Shown: positions 1-10,068 of the stretch, in pieces
Layout: each line of letters starts with the position of its first letter
Position numbering within the stretch: the first letter of the stretch is position 1
NCBI GenBank assembly: GCA_963827785.1
Contig: CAWHCT010000020.1
Coordinates: 214,302-278,301, forward strand
Length of the DNA: 64,000 nt
Reading direction: 5' to 3'
Source of the DNA: Site-B1 sp963827785
Lineage (GTDB): Bacteria > Bacteroidota > Bacteroidia > Flavobacteriales > Flavobacteriaceae
The notes under the pieces: generated by a model
Told to the model about the DNA's origin: nothing
Databases searched by the model: none
What the model saw: the letters and a program-made list of their open reading frames with translations, nothing else
Program-made: the position numbers and the translations under genes

Positions 1-1
1 A

Positions 2-484
2 CTGCTTGTAGAGACTATTTTTGATACTTTAAATGCCAAAGCAGCACTTTTTGCAATTGAAGAAGTTAAAGAAGAACGAAATATTGATATTCCCATAATG
101 GTATCCGGAACCATAACAGATGCATCTGGAAGGACTTTATCCGGACAAACCGTAGAAGCTTTTTTAGCTTCAATTTCTCATATTCCTTTGCTTAGTGTTG
201 GCTTTAACTGTGCTCTTGGAGCAGAGCAATTGAAACCATATGTCCAACGCTTGTCAAGTAAAACACATTTTTATACTTCTGCACATCCAAATGCGGGATT
301 ACCAAATGCATTTGGAGAATATGATCAATCTCCTGAAGAGATGAAGAACTTAATTGAAGATTATCTAAAAGATGGAATCATAAATGTAATTGGCGGATGT
401 TGTGGGACGAATCCAGAACATATTAAAGCCATTGCAGGTGTTGCTCAAAAATACGAACCAAGACAAATTGAAGCAGAAGTTTAA
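2..484 (+). CDS. metH: Methionine synthase, homocysteine-binding module (5'-partial)
   Basis: C-terminal part of a homocysteine S-methyltransferase domain; the open frame runs in from the left edge. It transfers the methyl group of methylcobalamin to homocysteine in the cytoplasm. Visible zinc ligands are the Cys in GFNCALG (about 240 bases before the stop codon region) and the Cys pair in GGCCGTNPEH near the C-terminus, the pattern of the MetH/BHMT barrel. It stops at 484, and the stop codon overlaps the start of the next gene (TAATG), which carries the folate, B12 and activation modules. Flavobacteria commonly split MetH this way, so the break between these two genes is probably genuine, unlike the frameshifts inside the next one. 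Confidence 0.93.
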   Translation: MLVETIFDTLNAKAALFAIEEVKEERNIDIPIMVSGTITDASGRTLSGQTVEAFLASISHIPLLSVGFNCALGAEQLKPYVQRLSSKTHFYTSAHPNAGLPNAFGEYDQSPEEMKNLIEDYLKDGIINVIGGCCGTNPEHIKAIAGVAQKYEPRQIEAEV

Positions 485-3162
485 TGAAGGAAGGAAACTG
501 TAAATACTTAACCCTATCGGGATTAGAGCCCTTGTTGTTACTCCGGAAAGTAATTTTATAAATGTTGGGGAACGAACCAATGTGACAGGTTCCAGAAAAT
601 TCTTAAGATTAATAAAAGAAGAAAAATATGATGAAGCGTTGGATGTTGCAAGACATCAGGTTGAGGGAGGAGCGCAGATTTTAGATGTGAATATGGATGA
701 AGGAATGTTGGATGGGGTTTATGCCATGACAACTTTCCTAAATCTGATTGCTTCAGAACCGGATATTTCACGAATACCTGTAATGATCGACAGTTCTAAA
801 TGGGAGATCATCGAAGCCGGATTGAGAGTGGTTCAAGGCAAATGGGTAGTAAACTCGATCAGTTTAAAGGAAGGTGAAAAAGAATTCATACGTCAGGCTA
901 AACTGGTAAAACGATATGGAGCTGCAGTCATTGTGATGGCTTTTGATGAGACAAGGACAGGCTGATACTTACCAAAGACGTATTGAGATTTGTAAACGGT
1001 GTTATGATATTCTTGTAAATGAAGTTAATTTTCCTCCTCAGGACATTATTTTCGATCCTAATATATTTCCGGTGGCTACTGGAATGGATGAACACAGGAA
1101 AAATGCAATAGACTTTTTTAAAGCAGCACAATGGATTCGAAAAAATTTACCATGTGCAAATGTTTCAGGAGGTGTGAGCAATGTGTCATTTTCATTTAGA
1201 GGAAATAACACAGTACGTGAAGCGATGCATTCGTCATTTCTATATCATGCCATTAAACATGGGATGAATATGGGTATAGTGAATCCTGCCATGTTAGAAG
1301 TTTACGATGAAATTCCCAAAGACCTGCTAGAGCGAGTAGAAGACGTTCTTTTAGATAGACGTGATGATGCCACAGAACGATTATTGGAATTTGCTGAAAC
1401 TGTCAAAGGTCAAAAAAAGGAAGATGATCAAACAGTACAGGAATGGAGAAATGAAAGTCTGCAGGAAAGAATTACCCATTCTTTGGTCAAAGGAATAGAT
1501 GCTTTTATTATTGAAGATGTCGAAGAAGCTAGACAATCCGTTTCAAGACCAATTGAAGTCATTGAAGGTCACTTAATGATAGGTATGAACGTGGTTGGTG
1601 ATCTGTTTGGTAGTGGAAAAATGTTCTTACCACAAGTAGTAAAATCTGCTCGTGTCATGAAAAAAGCTGTTGCTTATTTGCAGCCGTTTATTGAAGCTGA
1701 AAAAGACGGAAAGCAAGAGTTTGCTGGTAAAATTTTGATGGCTACGGTAAAAGGAGATGTTCATGATATCGGAAAGAATATAGTAAGTGTAGTTTTAGGT
1801 TGTAATAATTATGAAATTATTGATCTCGGTGTCATGGTTCCTCCTGAAAAAATATTAGAGATTGCCAGAAAGGAAAATGTAGATGTCATTGGTTTAAGCG
1901 GATTAATAACACCTTCTTTAGATGAGATGGTATTCCTATCCAAAGAAATGGACAAGCAAAACTTCCAGATTCCATTGATTGTTGGTGGAGCTACTACATC
2001 AAAAGCACATTCAGCAGTTAAGATCGCTCCAAATTATTCCCATACTGTCGTTCATGTAAATGATGCCTCAAGAGCAGTTACTGTAGTTGGAAATTTACTC
2101 CAAAAGGATAATCAAATCTATAAAGAACAAATTAGACAGGAATACAACAAATTCAGAGAGCAATTTTTAAATCGGTCCCAAAAGAAAGAATTTATATCTA
2201 TTGAAGAAGCCAGAAAGAATAATTTTAAAATTGATTGGAAATCGATAGAAATTGTAAAACCAAAGCAATTAGGCATTCAAATCATAGAAGATTTGGATAT
2301 TGCAAAACTTGAGGAATTTATTGATTGGTCGCCTTTTTTCCGCAGTTGGGATTTACATGGAAGATATCCTGATATATTAACTGATGAGGTCGTAGGGACT
2401 CAGGCTTCAGAATTGTTCAAAGATGCTCAGGAATTATTAAGTAGAATTTTTAAAGAGAAGCTGCTTAAAGCTAAAGCCATTTTTGGATTGTTTCCTGCTA
2501 ACTCCGTAAATATTGATGATATTGAAATTTATTTAAAAAATGAAGGAAGACAAAAAACATTTTTAACCCTTCGTCAACAACTAAAAAAACGCGATGGTGT
2601 TCCAAGTTTAGCCTTAGCAGATTTTATAGCACCAAAGGAAACGGGTATGCAAGATTATATGGGCTGTTTCTGTGTGACAACTGGTTTTGGAACTCAGGAA
2701 TTGGCTGCTAAATTTGAAGAAGCTCATGACGATTACAATTCGATCATGATCAAAGCATTGGCAGATCGTTTAGCTGAGGCATTTGCAGAATATTTGCATA
2801 AGGAAGTAAGAACAAATTATTGGGGCTATGCAGTAAATGAAAGCTTATCAAACGAAGAATTAATCAAAGAAAGTTATAAAGGGATACGACCGGCTCCGGG
2901 ATATCCTGCATGTCCCGATCATCTTGAGAAACAAACAATTTGGGATTTACTTAAGGTAGAAGAATCAATAGGAGTGAAATTAACGGAAAGTTTAGCCATG
3001 TGGCCGGCAGCAAGTGTGAGTGGCTATTATTTTGGGAATCCGGAAGCCAAATATTTTGGGTTAGGAAAGATTACGGAAGATCAATTAAAGGATTATGCCA
3101 AACGTCGGGGAATATCAACTGAAGAAGCCCAAAAATGGCTGAATCCCAATTTAGCACAATAA
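484..3162 (+). CDS. metH: Methionine synthase, folate/cobalamin/activation modules (two frameshifts)
   Basis: Rebuilt protein of about 890 residues: pterin-binding barrel (about 20-290), cobalamin cap, B12-binding Rossmann domain with the cobalt-ligand motif GDVHDIGKN near residue 425, and a C-terminal SAM-dependent reactivation domain (RPAPGYPACPDH). It methylates cob(I)alamin from 5-methyl-THF and works with the upstream homocysteine module. The frame breaks twice. Near 533 one G is missing, so ...GLEP-L must be joined to VVTPESNF. Near 950 an extra A separates MAFDET from GQADTYQRR. Conservation is strong across both breaks, so sequencing error is likelier than decay. A Trp sits at 843-845 where a small residue is usual before VVNSISL. 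metF follows after 7 bases. Confidence 0.9.
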
Positions 3163-3169
3163 TGAAAAA

Positions 3170-4123
3170 ATGAAAGTTACAGATCATTTAAAAAAATCAG
3201 AAGGAAAGACCATGTTTTCTTTCGAGATCATTCCACCTAAGAAAGGAAAGAATATCCAGGAACTCTATAATAACATTGACCCTCTAATGGAATTCAAACC
3301 TCCTTTTATTGATGTTACAACTTCCCGTGAAGAATATATTTATATTGAAAAACAGGGACTTTTAGACAGAAAGATAACCAGAATGCGTCCAGGAACAGTC
3401 GGAATTTGTGCAGCCATCAAACATAAGTACGATGTAGATACTGTGCCACATGTATTATGCGGAGGATTCACAAAAGAAGAAACTGAATATTTACTCGTTG
3501 ATTGCCATTATCTGGGGATTAATAATGTCATGGCATTGCGAGGTGATGCAATGAAAGAACAAAAATATTTTGAAGCAGCCAAAGGCGGTCATGAATTCGC
3601 TAAAGATTTGGTGAGTCAGATAAAGAAATTGAATGAAGGAAAATATCTGCATGATGTTATGGAAGTAGACGATAAGGCGGACTTTTGTATTGGGGTTGCA
3701 GGTTATCCGGAAAAACATATTGAAGCACCATCGCTTCAATCCGATTTAAAAAGACTCAAGGAAAAAGTAGATGCGGGCGCAGATTATGTGGTGACTCAAA
3801 TGTTTTTTGACAACAAGAAGTATTTTGAATTTGTTGAATTGGCTAGAAAATCAGGAATTGAAGTTCCAATCATTCCTGGAATAAAACCAATTGCTGTAAA
3901 AAGGCATCTTCAACTCCTTCCACAAGTCTTTAAAATTGATTTACCCCAGGACCTTATTCATGCTGTTGAGGTATGCAAGGACAATAAAGAAGTAAGGCAA
4001 GTTGGCGTAGAATGGGCTTTGGAGCAATCAAAAGAACTTCAAAAAGCAGGAGTTCCCGTACTTCATTTTTATTCTATGGGGAAAAGTGATAATATTAAAG
4101 CTATTGCTTCTAAACTGTTTTAG
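3170..4123 (+). CDS. metF: Methylenetetrahydrofolate reductase [NAD(P)H]
   Basis: Intact 317-residue protein of the usual MetF length. It reduces 5,10-methylene-THF to 5-methyl-THF with FAD, supplying the methyl donor for the MetH just upstream. N-terminal SFEIIPPKKG is the family hallmark (strand with the catalytic Glu). LRGDA near residue 125 and the stretch DYVVTQMFFD near 205 are flavin/folate-pocket motifs. It begins 7 bases after metH, so the three genes form a methionine-synthesis operon. No frame problem is seen here. Confidence 0.96.
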   Translation: MKVTDHLKKSEGKTMFSFEIIPPKKGKNIQELYNNIDPLMEFKPPFIDVTTSREEYIYIEKQGLLDRKITRMRPGTVGICAAIKHKYDVDTVPHVLCGGFTKEETEYLLVDCHYLGINNVMALRGDAMKEQKYFEAAKGGHEFAKDLVSQIKKLNEGKYLHDVMEVDDKADFCIGVAGYPEKHIEAPSLQSDLKRLKEKVDAGADYVVTQMFFDNKKYFEFVELARKSGIEVPIIPGIKPIAVKRHLQLLPQVFKIDLPQDLIHAVEVCKDNKEVRQVGVEWALEQSKELQKAGVPVLHFYSMGKSDNIKAIASKLF

Positions 4124-4162
4124 TTGAATTATTCTCTTATTTTTGCTTCACAACTTTCTTTA

Positions 4163-5253
4163 ATGAAGCATTTAGTAGCCTGCATGTTGTTTTTATTGAG
4201 TTTTTTGAACTATGGACAGGACACTCAAATTTCATCTTATATTGATGTTAATTACTTTAAGGGCAATATTGCGTTGCATAATGATGATATTCTGCATTTA
4301 ATCGCCGGACATCCTGAAGGCGTTATTATTGGTTGGAATAAGAAAACCTTTGGAGAAAATGAATGGGAACAACGATATGGTTATCCTGATTATGGCGTGT
4401 CCTTTGCTTATCAGAATTTAAAAAATGATGTATTAGGAAATAACTACTCATTGTATGCCCATTATAATTTCTATTTTTTAAAACGAAACCTGATGGTGAG
4501 AATTGGTCAGGGAATAGCCTTTACTACAAATCCTTATGATAAATTCAATAACCATAAAAATATTGCATTTGGATCTAAATTTATGAGTAGTACGTATGTC
4601 ATGTTAAACTACAAAAAGGAACGTATTTTTGATAGATTTGGATTGCAGGGAGGATTAGCCTTATTACATTATTCAAATGCAAATGTTAAAGCTCCAAATA
4701 CGAGCATAAATTCTATAACAATTAATCTGGGAATAGTTTACGATCTGAATGGAGATTCTGAATATATAAGCGACTTAACAGAAGAAAAATTCACTGAGCC
4801 GATAAAATATAACCTGGTTTTCAGAAGTGGTGTGAATGAAAGTGATGTGGTTGGAAGCGGACAGTTTCCATTCTATATTTTTTCTGGGTATGCAGATAAG
4901 CGAATCAATCATAAAAGTGCCTTTCAGCTGGGTACAGACATCTTCTTTTCAAATTTTTTAAAGGAGTTGATCTATTATAATTCCGTAGCTTTTCCTGGAA
5001 AATAATGTGGGAGGGAATGAAGATTATAGACGTGATTGGTATTTTTGCCGGACATGAATTATTTATAAATAGATTATCTCTTGTGACTCAATTGGGATAT
5101 TATGTTTATTATCCTTATGATTTTGAAGGCAGAACTTATTTCAGAGTAGGTTTAAAACGATATATCGGCGAAAAATGGTTTGGAGCTATCACTCTAAAGT
5201 CCCATGGAGCCAAGGCAGAAGCTGTTGAACTTGGAATAGGAATTAGATTGTAA
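4163..5253 (+). CDS. Acyloxyacyl hydrolase-like outer-membrane barrel (frameshifted)
   Basis: About 360 residues when rebuilt. I place the start at the ATG at 4163, which gives a signal peptide (MKHLVACMLFLLSFLNYGQ); a TTG further upstream would add an implausible leader. Many alternating aromatic strands and the terminal SHGAKAEAVELGIGIRL motif match the PagL/acyloxyacyl hydrolase barrels often found beside metF in flavobacteria. PagL enzymes remove an acyl chain from lipid A. Two extra G residues, near 4998 and 5035, break the frame: one after VAF-P (next ENNVGGNEDYRR), one before GIFAGHELF. The function is inferred from the family; no catalytic residue was mapped. Confidence 0.72.
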
Positions 5254-5270
5254 ACTTAAAGATCATTTAT

Positions 5271-5317
5271 TTCTTCCCTTTGGGAAGATTCGCAAAAGCA
5301 ACAGATAGGATGAAAAA
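5271..5317 (+). repeat. Intergenic palindromic repeat, copy 1, ending in a start codon
   Basis: Inverted repeat TTCCCttTGGGAA followed by GCaaaaGC and ACAGATaGGATGAAAAA. A second copy lies at 38670-38716 before ftsL with the same layout: TCTTCCCT, GGGAAGAT, CGC...GCG, ACAGATgGGATGAAAAA. In both copies the ATG at the end of the repeat is the start codon of the next gene. Dispersed REP-like elements of this kind are common in flavobacterial intergenic regions. Confidence 0.7.
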
Positions 5318-6060
5318 ATATATATACATATTATCTTTGATAAGTTTACTTGCCTGTGATAGCGAAAGTGCTTCAGATTGTTTTCAAACTTCAGGGGTCA
5401 ATTAATTCAAAAGGAAATAACGGTTGCTCCATTCGAAAAGATTTTAGTAAATCGGATATTGAATTAATCATAAAAGAGGGTTTAGAATATGAAGTAGTTT
5501 TAGAAACAGGAGAAAATTTAATGAATGATGTTGAAGCTTTTGTGGTAAGCAATGAATTAATTCTTACCGATAACAATTCATGCAACTATATAAGAGATTA
5601 TGGAATTACAAAAATATATGTCACTGCACCAAATTTGACAACAATTAGAAGTTCCACTCAATACGATATTTCCTCAGATGGGATTCTTAATTTTCCCAAT
5701 ATCACATTGGTTTGTGAAGATTTCAATACTCCGGGTAGTTTTACCGTTGGTGATTTTAGAATTCAAATTAATTCTACACGGTTAAGATTAGTTTCCAATA
5801 ATATTTCATCTTTTTACATTTCCGGTCAGGTGGATGACTTGTTTATTGGATTTTATTCAGGAGCCGGAAGATTTGAAGGAGAGAACCTTGAAGCACAAAA
5901 CATAGATGTTTATCACCGGGGAAGTAACGATATGGTGGTTAATCCTCAACAATCTTTAACTGGTGAACTAAGAGGAACGGGAGATTTAATTTCACTAAAT
6001 AATCCACCTATTGTTGAAATCGAGCAACTATATACAGGACAATTAATATTTGAATATTAA
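5310..6060 (+). CDS. DUF2807-like (GIN domain) lipoprotein (frameshifted)
   Basis: Predicted lipoprotein: MKKYIYILSLISLLAC with Cys16 in a lipobox, so it is probably anchored in the outer membrane or periplasm. The body is a repetitive beta-helix-like protein (VTAPNLTTIRSSTQYDI, then repeated short strands rich in Asn, Gly and Ser) of the head-GIN/DUF2807 type, whose role is unknown. An extra G in the GGGG run near 5395 shifts the frame after CFQTSG; translation resumes as SINSKGNNGC. Its start codon is supplied by the repeat just upstream. The 3' end overlaps the convergent gldA by 4 bases, with no terminator between them. Confidence 0.65.
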
Positions 6061-6953
6061 TCAATTGTCAATTCTCTGAATAATTTCTCTAAACTCTGAT
6101 TTTTCTTGTTAAGTTGAAGGATTTTAAGCTCATTATCATGGGCAAAATCGAAAACTATAGAACGCATATCTTCTGAAGTGGCAAAGGTCAATTCATAAAC
6201 AAAATCATTCGTATTGATAACCTTTTCAACTTTAGGTAATTTCTTCAAAAAGGCTTCTTCAACTCTGTAATCAAATTCAACAACAATAATTTGTTCCTTA
6301 TCATCTTTTAACTCGCTCAATTTTTTATCGGCAACAATTTCTCCTTTGTTAATAATTATAACTCTATCACATATAGCTTCTACTTCCTGCATGATATGGG
6401 TTGATAAAAATATTGTTTTTTCCTTTCCGACATTTATTATCAATTCCCTTATCTCGACCAATTGGTTTGGATCTAATCCTGTTGTTGGTTCATCTAGAAT
6501 CAATACTTCAGGGTCGTGCAATAAGGCATTTGCCAATCCTACACGTTGTCTAAAACCTTTTGAAAGTTGACCTATTTTCTTGTGAGATTCGGATTCTAAT
6601 CCGGTTAATGAGATGACTTCAGGTATCCTCTTGGCATCAACATTGTAAACACCTGCATTAAATGCAAGATATTCTTTTACATACATGTCTAAATATAAAG
6701 GATTGTGCTCTGGCAAATATCCAACACTCCTTTGCACATTTATACTATCTGTTAACACATTGAAATCATTTACTTCTGCTTCCCCGGCAGTAGCATTTAA
6801 AAAGGATGTCAATATTTTCATCATTGTGGATTTTCCGGCACCATTTGGACCTAAAAAACCAACAATTTCTCCTTTTTTTATGCTAAAAGATATATTATTC
6901 AGAGCCTTTTGAGTTCCATATACCTTAGTAAGATTTTCGACTTTTATTGACAT
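6057..6953 (-). CDS. gldA: Gliding motility ABC transporter ATP-binding protein GldA
   Basis: 298-residue ABC ATPase. Walker A GPNGAGKST is near residue 35, the signature LSKGFRQRVGLA is near 135 and Walker B VLILDEPTTG follows. The C-terminal extension after residue 220 fits GldA, which works with the GldF/GldG membrane proteins in flavobacterial gliding. gldF and gldG are not beside it, as in many relatives. A good -7 box on this strand (TATTTTTG, 6969-6976) lies 15 bases before the start codon. A generic ABC-2 exporter ATPase is the alternative, but length and sequence favour GldA. Confidence 0.87.
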   Translation of the reverse strand: MSIKVENLTKVYGTQKALNNISFSIKKGEIVGFLGPNGAGKSTMMKILTSFLNATAGEAEVNDFNVLTDSINVQRSVGYLPEHNPLYLDMYVKEYLAFNAGVYNVDAKRIPEVISLTGLESESHKKIGQLSKGFRQRVGLANALLHDPEVLILDEPTTGLDPNQLVEIRELIINVGKEKTIFLSTHIMQEVEAICDRVIIINKGEIVADKKLSELKDDKEQIIVVEFDYRVEEAFLKKLPKVEKVINTNDFVYELTFATSEDMRSIVFDFAHDNELKILQLNKKNQSLEKLFRELTID

Positions 6954-7102
6954 GTTAAATATTTAGTTCAAAAATAAACATTATATAATTTAAATGAAGA
7001 TTTAAGTATTTATCTTTAAAACTTGATGTGAAAACGTAAAAAACACGGTTTTACTATTTTGAATTGTGAAATTATTATTTACATTAGCCGAATCAAAAAA
7101 AA

Positions 7103-7180
7103 ATGACAACATTAAATTATACATATTATAACTGGTTCTATTTCTTTTTTAGCAAAGGGAACGAGACGATGTATGTTTAA
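7103..7180 (+). CDS. Leader peptide of the aromatic amino acid operon
   Basis: 25-codon open frame with ATG start and TAA stop. Residues 6-16 read YTYYNWFYFFF. In the whole peptide there are five Tyr, four Phe and one Trp, an extreme bias toward the end products of the downstream pathway. It is followed by an intrinsic terminator (7204-7232) and then pheA. Nucleotides 7162-7167 (CGAGAC), inside the last third of the reading frame, are the exact reverse complement of 7206-7211 (GTCTCG), the 5' arm of the terminator. Ribosome stalling on Tyr/Phe codons would leave 7162-7167 free to form the antiterminator. Its role is regulatory; the peptide itself probably has no function. Confidence 0.85.
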   Translation: MTTLNYTYYNWFYFFFSKGNETMYV

Positions 7181-7203
7181 TTTATAAATGATAAATTAAT
7201 TTG

Positions 7204-7232
7204 AAGTCTCGATGAAAATTCGGGACTTTTTT
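7204..7232 (+). promoter_or_regulatory. Attenuator terminator hairpin before pheA
   Basis: Stem AAGTCTCG / CGGGACTT with a 9-base loop and a run of six T, ending 7 bases before the pheA start codon. The 5' arm can pair alternatively with CGAGAC at 7162-7167 in the leader reading frame. A weak extra pairing of GTTC (7135-7138) with GAAC (7159-7162) could serve as the protector stem. This is the standard four-segment attenuation layout: terminator with charged tRNA-Phe/Tyr, antiterminator when they are scarce. Confidence 0.85.
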
Positions 7233-7238
7233 ATTTTT

Positions 7239-8067
7239 ATGATTAAATCAGTAGCCATACAAGGTATTTTAGGGTCATTTCATCACATTGTGTCACAGCA
7301 ATATTTTGAAAAGGAAATTGCTGTCAAAGAGTGTCTAACATTCGATAAGGTTGTTGACAGTTTGGTTTCCATGGAATGTGATGCTGCCATTATGGCCATA
7401 GAGAATTCCATAGTGGGCTCTATCATCCCAAATTATGCCTTGATAGACACGAATCATTTACATATTGTAGGTGAGCATTATCTGGATATACAACACAACC
7501 TTATGGCATTAAACGGTCAGGAGATTAATGATATCAAAGAAGTATATTCACATCCTATGGCTTTGTTGCAATGTAAGGAGTTTTTTAAGGATTATCCTCA
7601 TATTAAATTAGTTGAAGATAAGGATACTGCTGAGGTTGCCCAGAGAATTCAGGAACATAAAGCTTAAAAATATTGCTGCGATAGCAAGTGATTTAGCGGC
7701 AGAACTTTTTGAACTTAAAATTTTAGCAAAAAGCATTCAAACTATCAAACACAATGAAACTCGGTTTGTTATTGTAAAAAGGAACAATTCAGAAATACCA
7801 GAGTATAAAATTAATAAGGCATCTTTGAAATTTGAATTGCACCATAAAAGAGGAAGTTTGGCAACTATTTTAAATGTGATGAGTGACTGCCATTTAAATC
7901 TGACAAAGATCCAATCTTTACCAAAAATTGATACACCATGGAAATACGCTTTTTTTGTGGATGTAACTTTTGAAAAATATGAAGACTATAAAAAAGCGAG
8001 ATCCATAATGCAAATTATGGCCCAGGAATTTAAAGTACTTGGAGAATACATAAATCATAAAATATGA
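7239..8067 (+). CDS. pheA: Prephenate dehydratase (one frameshift)
   Basis: About 275 residues when rebuilt. It converts prephenate to phenylpyruvate for Phe synthesis. The PDT domain (IQGILGSFHHIVSQQYF, IENSIVGSI, YSHPMALLQC) is followed by a C-terminal ACT domain (FELHHKRGSLATILNVM) that usually binds Phe for feedback inhibition. The start is placed at 7239, right after the attenuator; an ATG at 7212 lies inside the terminator and is rejected. An extra G near 7663 breaks IQEHK from LKNIAAIASDL. The stop codon overlaps the next start (ATGA). First structural gene of the aromatic operon. Confidence 0.92.
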
Positions 8068-9209
8068 TTGAACCTGCAGACAGATTAAATATAGTTGAGG
8101 AATATTATTTCTCTAAAAAACTTAGGGAAATAAGTGAACTTGAAACCAACGGGGTGTCCATTATAAATATGGGTATAGGAAGTCCGGACCTGCAGCCACC
8201 ATCTCAAGTGGTGGAAGTGCTTAAAAATAGTTTAAAAGACGAAAAGGCACATCAATACCAAAGCTACAGAGGTTTACCTGAGTTAAGAAAAGCAATGACT
8301 AATTTTTACAAGGAGCAATATTATGTTAGGTTAAATTCTGAAACTGACGTATTGCCGTTAATGGGAAGTAAAGAAGGCATCATGCACATTTCAATGGCCT
8401 TTTTAAACCCCGGTGATGAAGTGCTGATTCCAAATCCGGGTTACCCAACCTATGCATCGGTAACTAATTTGGTGGGAGCTAAGGCTGTGTTTTATAATCT
8501 GGAGGAAAAGAATAAATGGCTGCCAGATCTTGAAAAAATACAAAAACAAGACCTTTCAAAGGTAAAACTCATGTGGATAAGCTATCCACATATGCCTACA
8601 GGTGCAAAGGCCACAAAAAAGGTGTTTGAAGATATTGTTGCTTTTGCCAAAAAGCATAATATTTTGGTAGTCAATGACAATCCATATAGTTTTATCCTAA
8701 ATGGCTATCCTTTAAGTTTATTAAATATTACTGGAGCTAAGGATATTGGATTAGAATTAAATTCTATAAGTAAAACATTCAATATGGCTGGATGGCGAGT
8801 AGGTATGCTGGTTGGTAAGAAAAAATATATTGATTATGTATTAAAAGTGAAAAGCAATATGGATTCCGGAATGTTTTATGGCCTGCAAAAAGGGGCGATT
8901 AAGGCTTTAAAATCGGGGACAATATGGTTTTCAAGTTTAACGAGTATATACAGACAACGCAGAGAATTAGTCTGGGAATTGGCCGAGATCTTGAATTGTA
9001 CCTATGATAAACATGCAGCAGGATTATTTGTTTGGGCTAAATTACCCGAAGGCAGTTCCAATTCAATTGAGTTTGTAGATCTTATTTTAAAAAACAAAGG
9101 AGTTTTTATTACACCGGGAAGTATTTTTGGCAGTCAGGGTGAAGGATATATTCGTTTTTCATTATGTGTTGATGAAGAAAAGATACAGGAAGCAATAAAC
9201 AGGTTTTAA
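8064..9209 (+). CDS. PLP-dependent aminotransferase, probably aromatic
   Basis: 381-residue fold-type I aminotransferase (class I/II). PLP-binding Lys237 is in NSISKTFNMAGWRVG, and IPNPGYPTY and GSIFGSQGEGYIRFS are family motifs. Its position between prephenate dehydratase and prephenate dehydrogenase implies it transaminates phenylpyruvate and 4-hydroxyphenylpyruvate to Phe and Tyr. Sequence alone would also allow an aspartate or LL-diaminopimelate-type specificity. It is translationally coupled to pheA (4-base overlap) and its stop codon abuts tyrA. Confidence 0.87.
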   Translation: MIEPADRLNIVEEYYFSKKLREISELETNGVSIINMGIGSPDLQPPSQVVEVLKNSLKDEKAHQYQSYRGLPELRKAMTNFYKEQYYVRLNSETDVLPLMGSKEGIMHISMAFLNPGDEVLIPNPGYPTYASVTNLVGAKAVFYNLEEKNKWLPDLEKIQKQDLSKVKLMWISYPHMPTGAKATKKVFEDIVAFAKKHNILVVNDNPYSFILNGYPLSLLNITGAKDIGLELNSISKTFNMAGWRVGMLVGKKKYIDYVLKVKSNMDSGMFYGLQKGAIKALKSGTIWFSSLTSIYRQRRELVWELAEILNCTYDKHAAGLFVWAKLPEGSSNSIEFVDLILKNKGVFITPGSIFGSQGEGYIRFSLCVDEEKIQEAINRF

Positions 9210-10061
9210 ATGAAAAATATTTTTATAATAGGTATTGGTCTTATTGGAGGTAGTATGGCATTGGATATAAAGAAATTATATCCTGATTCCCAAGTATATG
9301 GTATTGATGTAAACGAAGAGCACTTAGATCAAGCTTTGAATTTAAAATTAATAGACAAGAAAGGCCAAGTAGATGAATTGGCAAAAGCAGACCTAGTTGT
9401 GCTATCTATTCCAGTTGATGCTTCATTGGAAATTATTGATAAGGTTTTGGAAAATATCTCCGATACTACTCTAGTAATAGACGTAGGGTCTACAAAACAG
9501 ATCTTTTGTCAAAATATTTCCAACCACTCAAAGCGAAGAAATTTGTTGGCAACCCATCCTATAGCCGGAACAGAACATTCAGGTCCAAAGGCAGCAATTA
9601 ACGGATTATTCAAAAATAAAACAATCATAATCTGTGAAGTGGAAAAAACGGCATTTAAACTTCAGGAAAAAGCACTAAAACTTTTTGGTCAATTGGGTAT
9701 GCGAATTCGGTATATGAATCCCAAAGCACATGATAAGCATATAGCTTATGTCTCACATCTGTCGCACATCAGTTCATTTATGCTAGGCAAAACGGTTATA
9801 GAAAAGGAAAAGAATGAAAGAGACATTTTTGATATGGCAGGCAGTGGTTTTGAGTCTACAGTTCGGCTAGCCAAGAGTTCACCGGAAATGTGGACACCTA
9901 TTTTTAAACAAAACAAAGACAATGTTTTAGAAACATTAGATGAATATATTGCTAACTTAAATCAGTTTAAAACCTTGATGGAAAATAATGATTTTGAAGC
10001 AATTTATAATGAAATGAAAAACACAAATTATATTAAGCAAATATTAAAAGGAATAGAATAA
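9210..10061 (+). CDS. tyrA: Prephenate dehydrogenase
   Basis: 283 residues with an N-terminal NAD-binding Rossmann motif GIGLIGGS (residues 8-15), then the conserved HPIAGTEHSGP (about residue 115) and the helical dimerisation domain with SHLSHISSFML. It oxidises and decarboxylates prephenate to 4-hydroxyphenylpyruvate for Tyr. The start codon directly follows the aminotransferase stop (TAAATG). No fused chorismate mutase here; that activity sits on the next gene. Confidence 0.93.
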   Translation: MKNIFIIGIGLIGGSMALDIKKLYPDSQVYGIDVNEEHLDQALNLKLIDKKGQVDELAKADLVVLSIPVDASLEIIDKVLENISDTTLVIDVGSTKQIFCQNISNHSKRRNLLATHPIAGTEHSGPKAAINGLFKNKTIIICEVEKTAFKLQEKALKLFGQLGMRIRYMNPKAHDKHIAYVSHLSHISSFMLGKTVIEKEKNERDIFDMAGSGFESTVRLAKSSPEMWTPIFKQNKDNVLETLDEYIANLNQFKTLMENNDFEAIYNEMKNTNYIKQILKGIE

Positions 10062-10068
10062 AGGACCT

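Noticed and set aside
484..950. Methionine synthase split into three natural subunits
   Set aside because: The split at 484 has a normal start and is common in the family, but the breaks near 533 and 950 cut through conserved motifs without any start signal.
7212..7238. pheA start at 7212
   Set aside because: That ATG is in the loop of the attenuator terminator; MIKSVAIQG at 7239 is the natural N-terminus.
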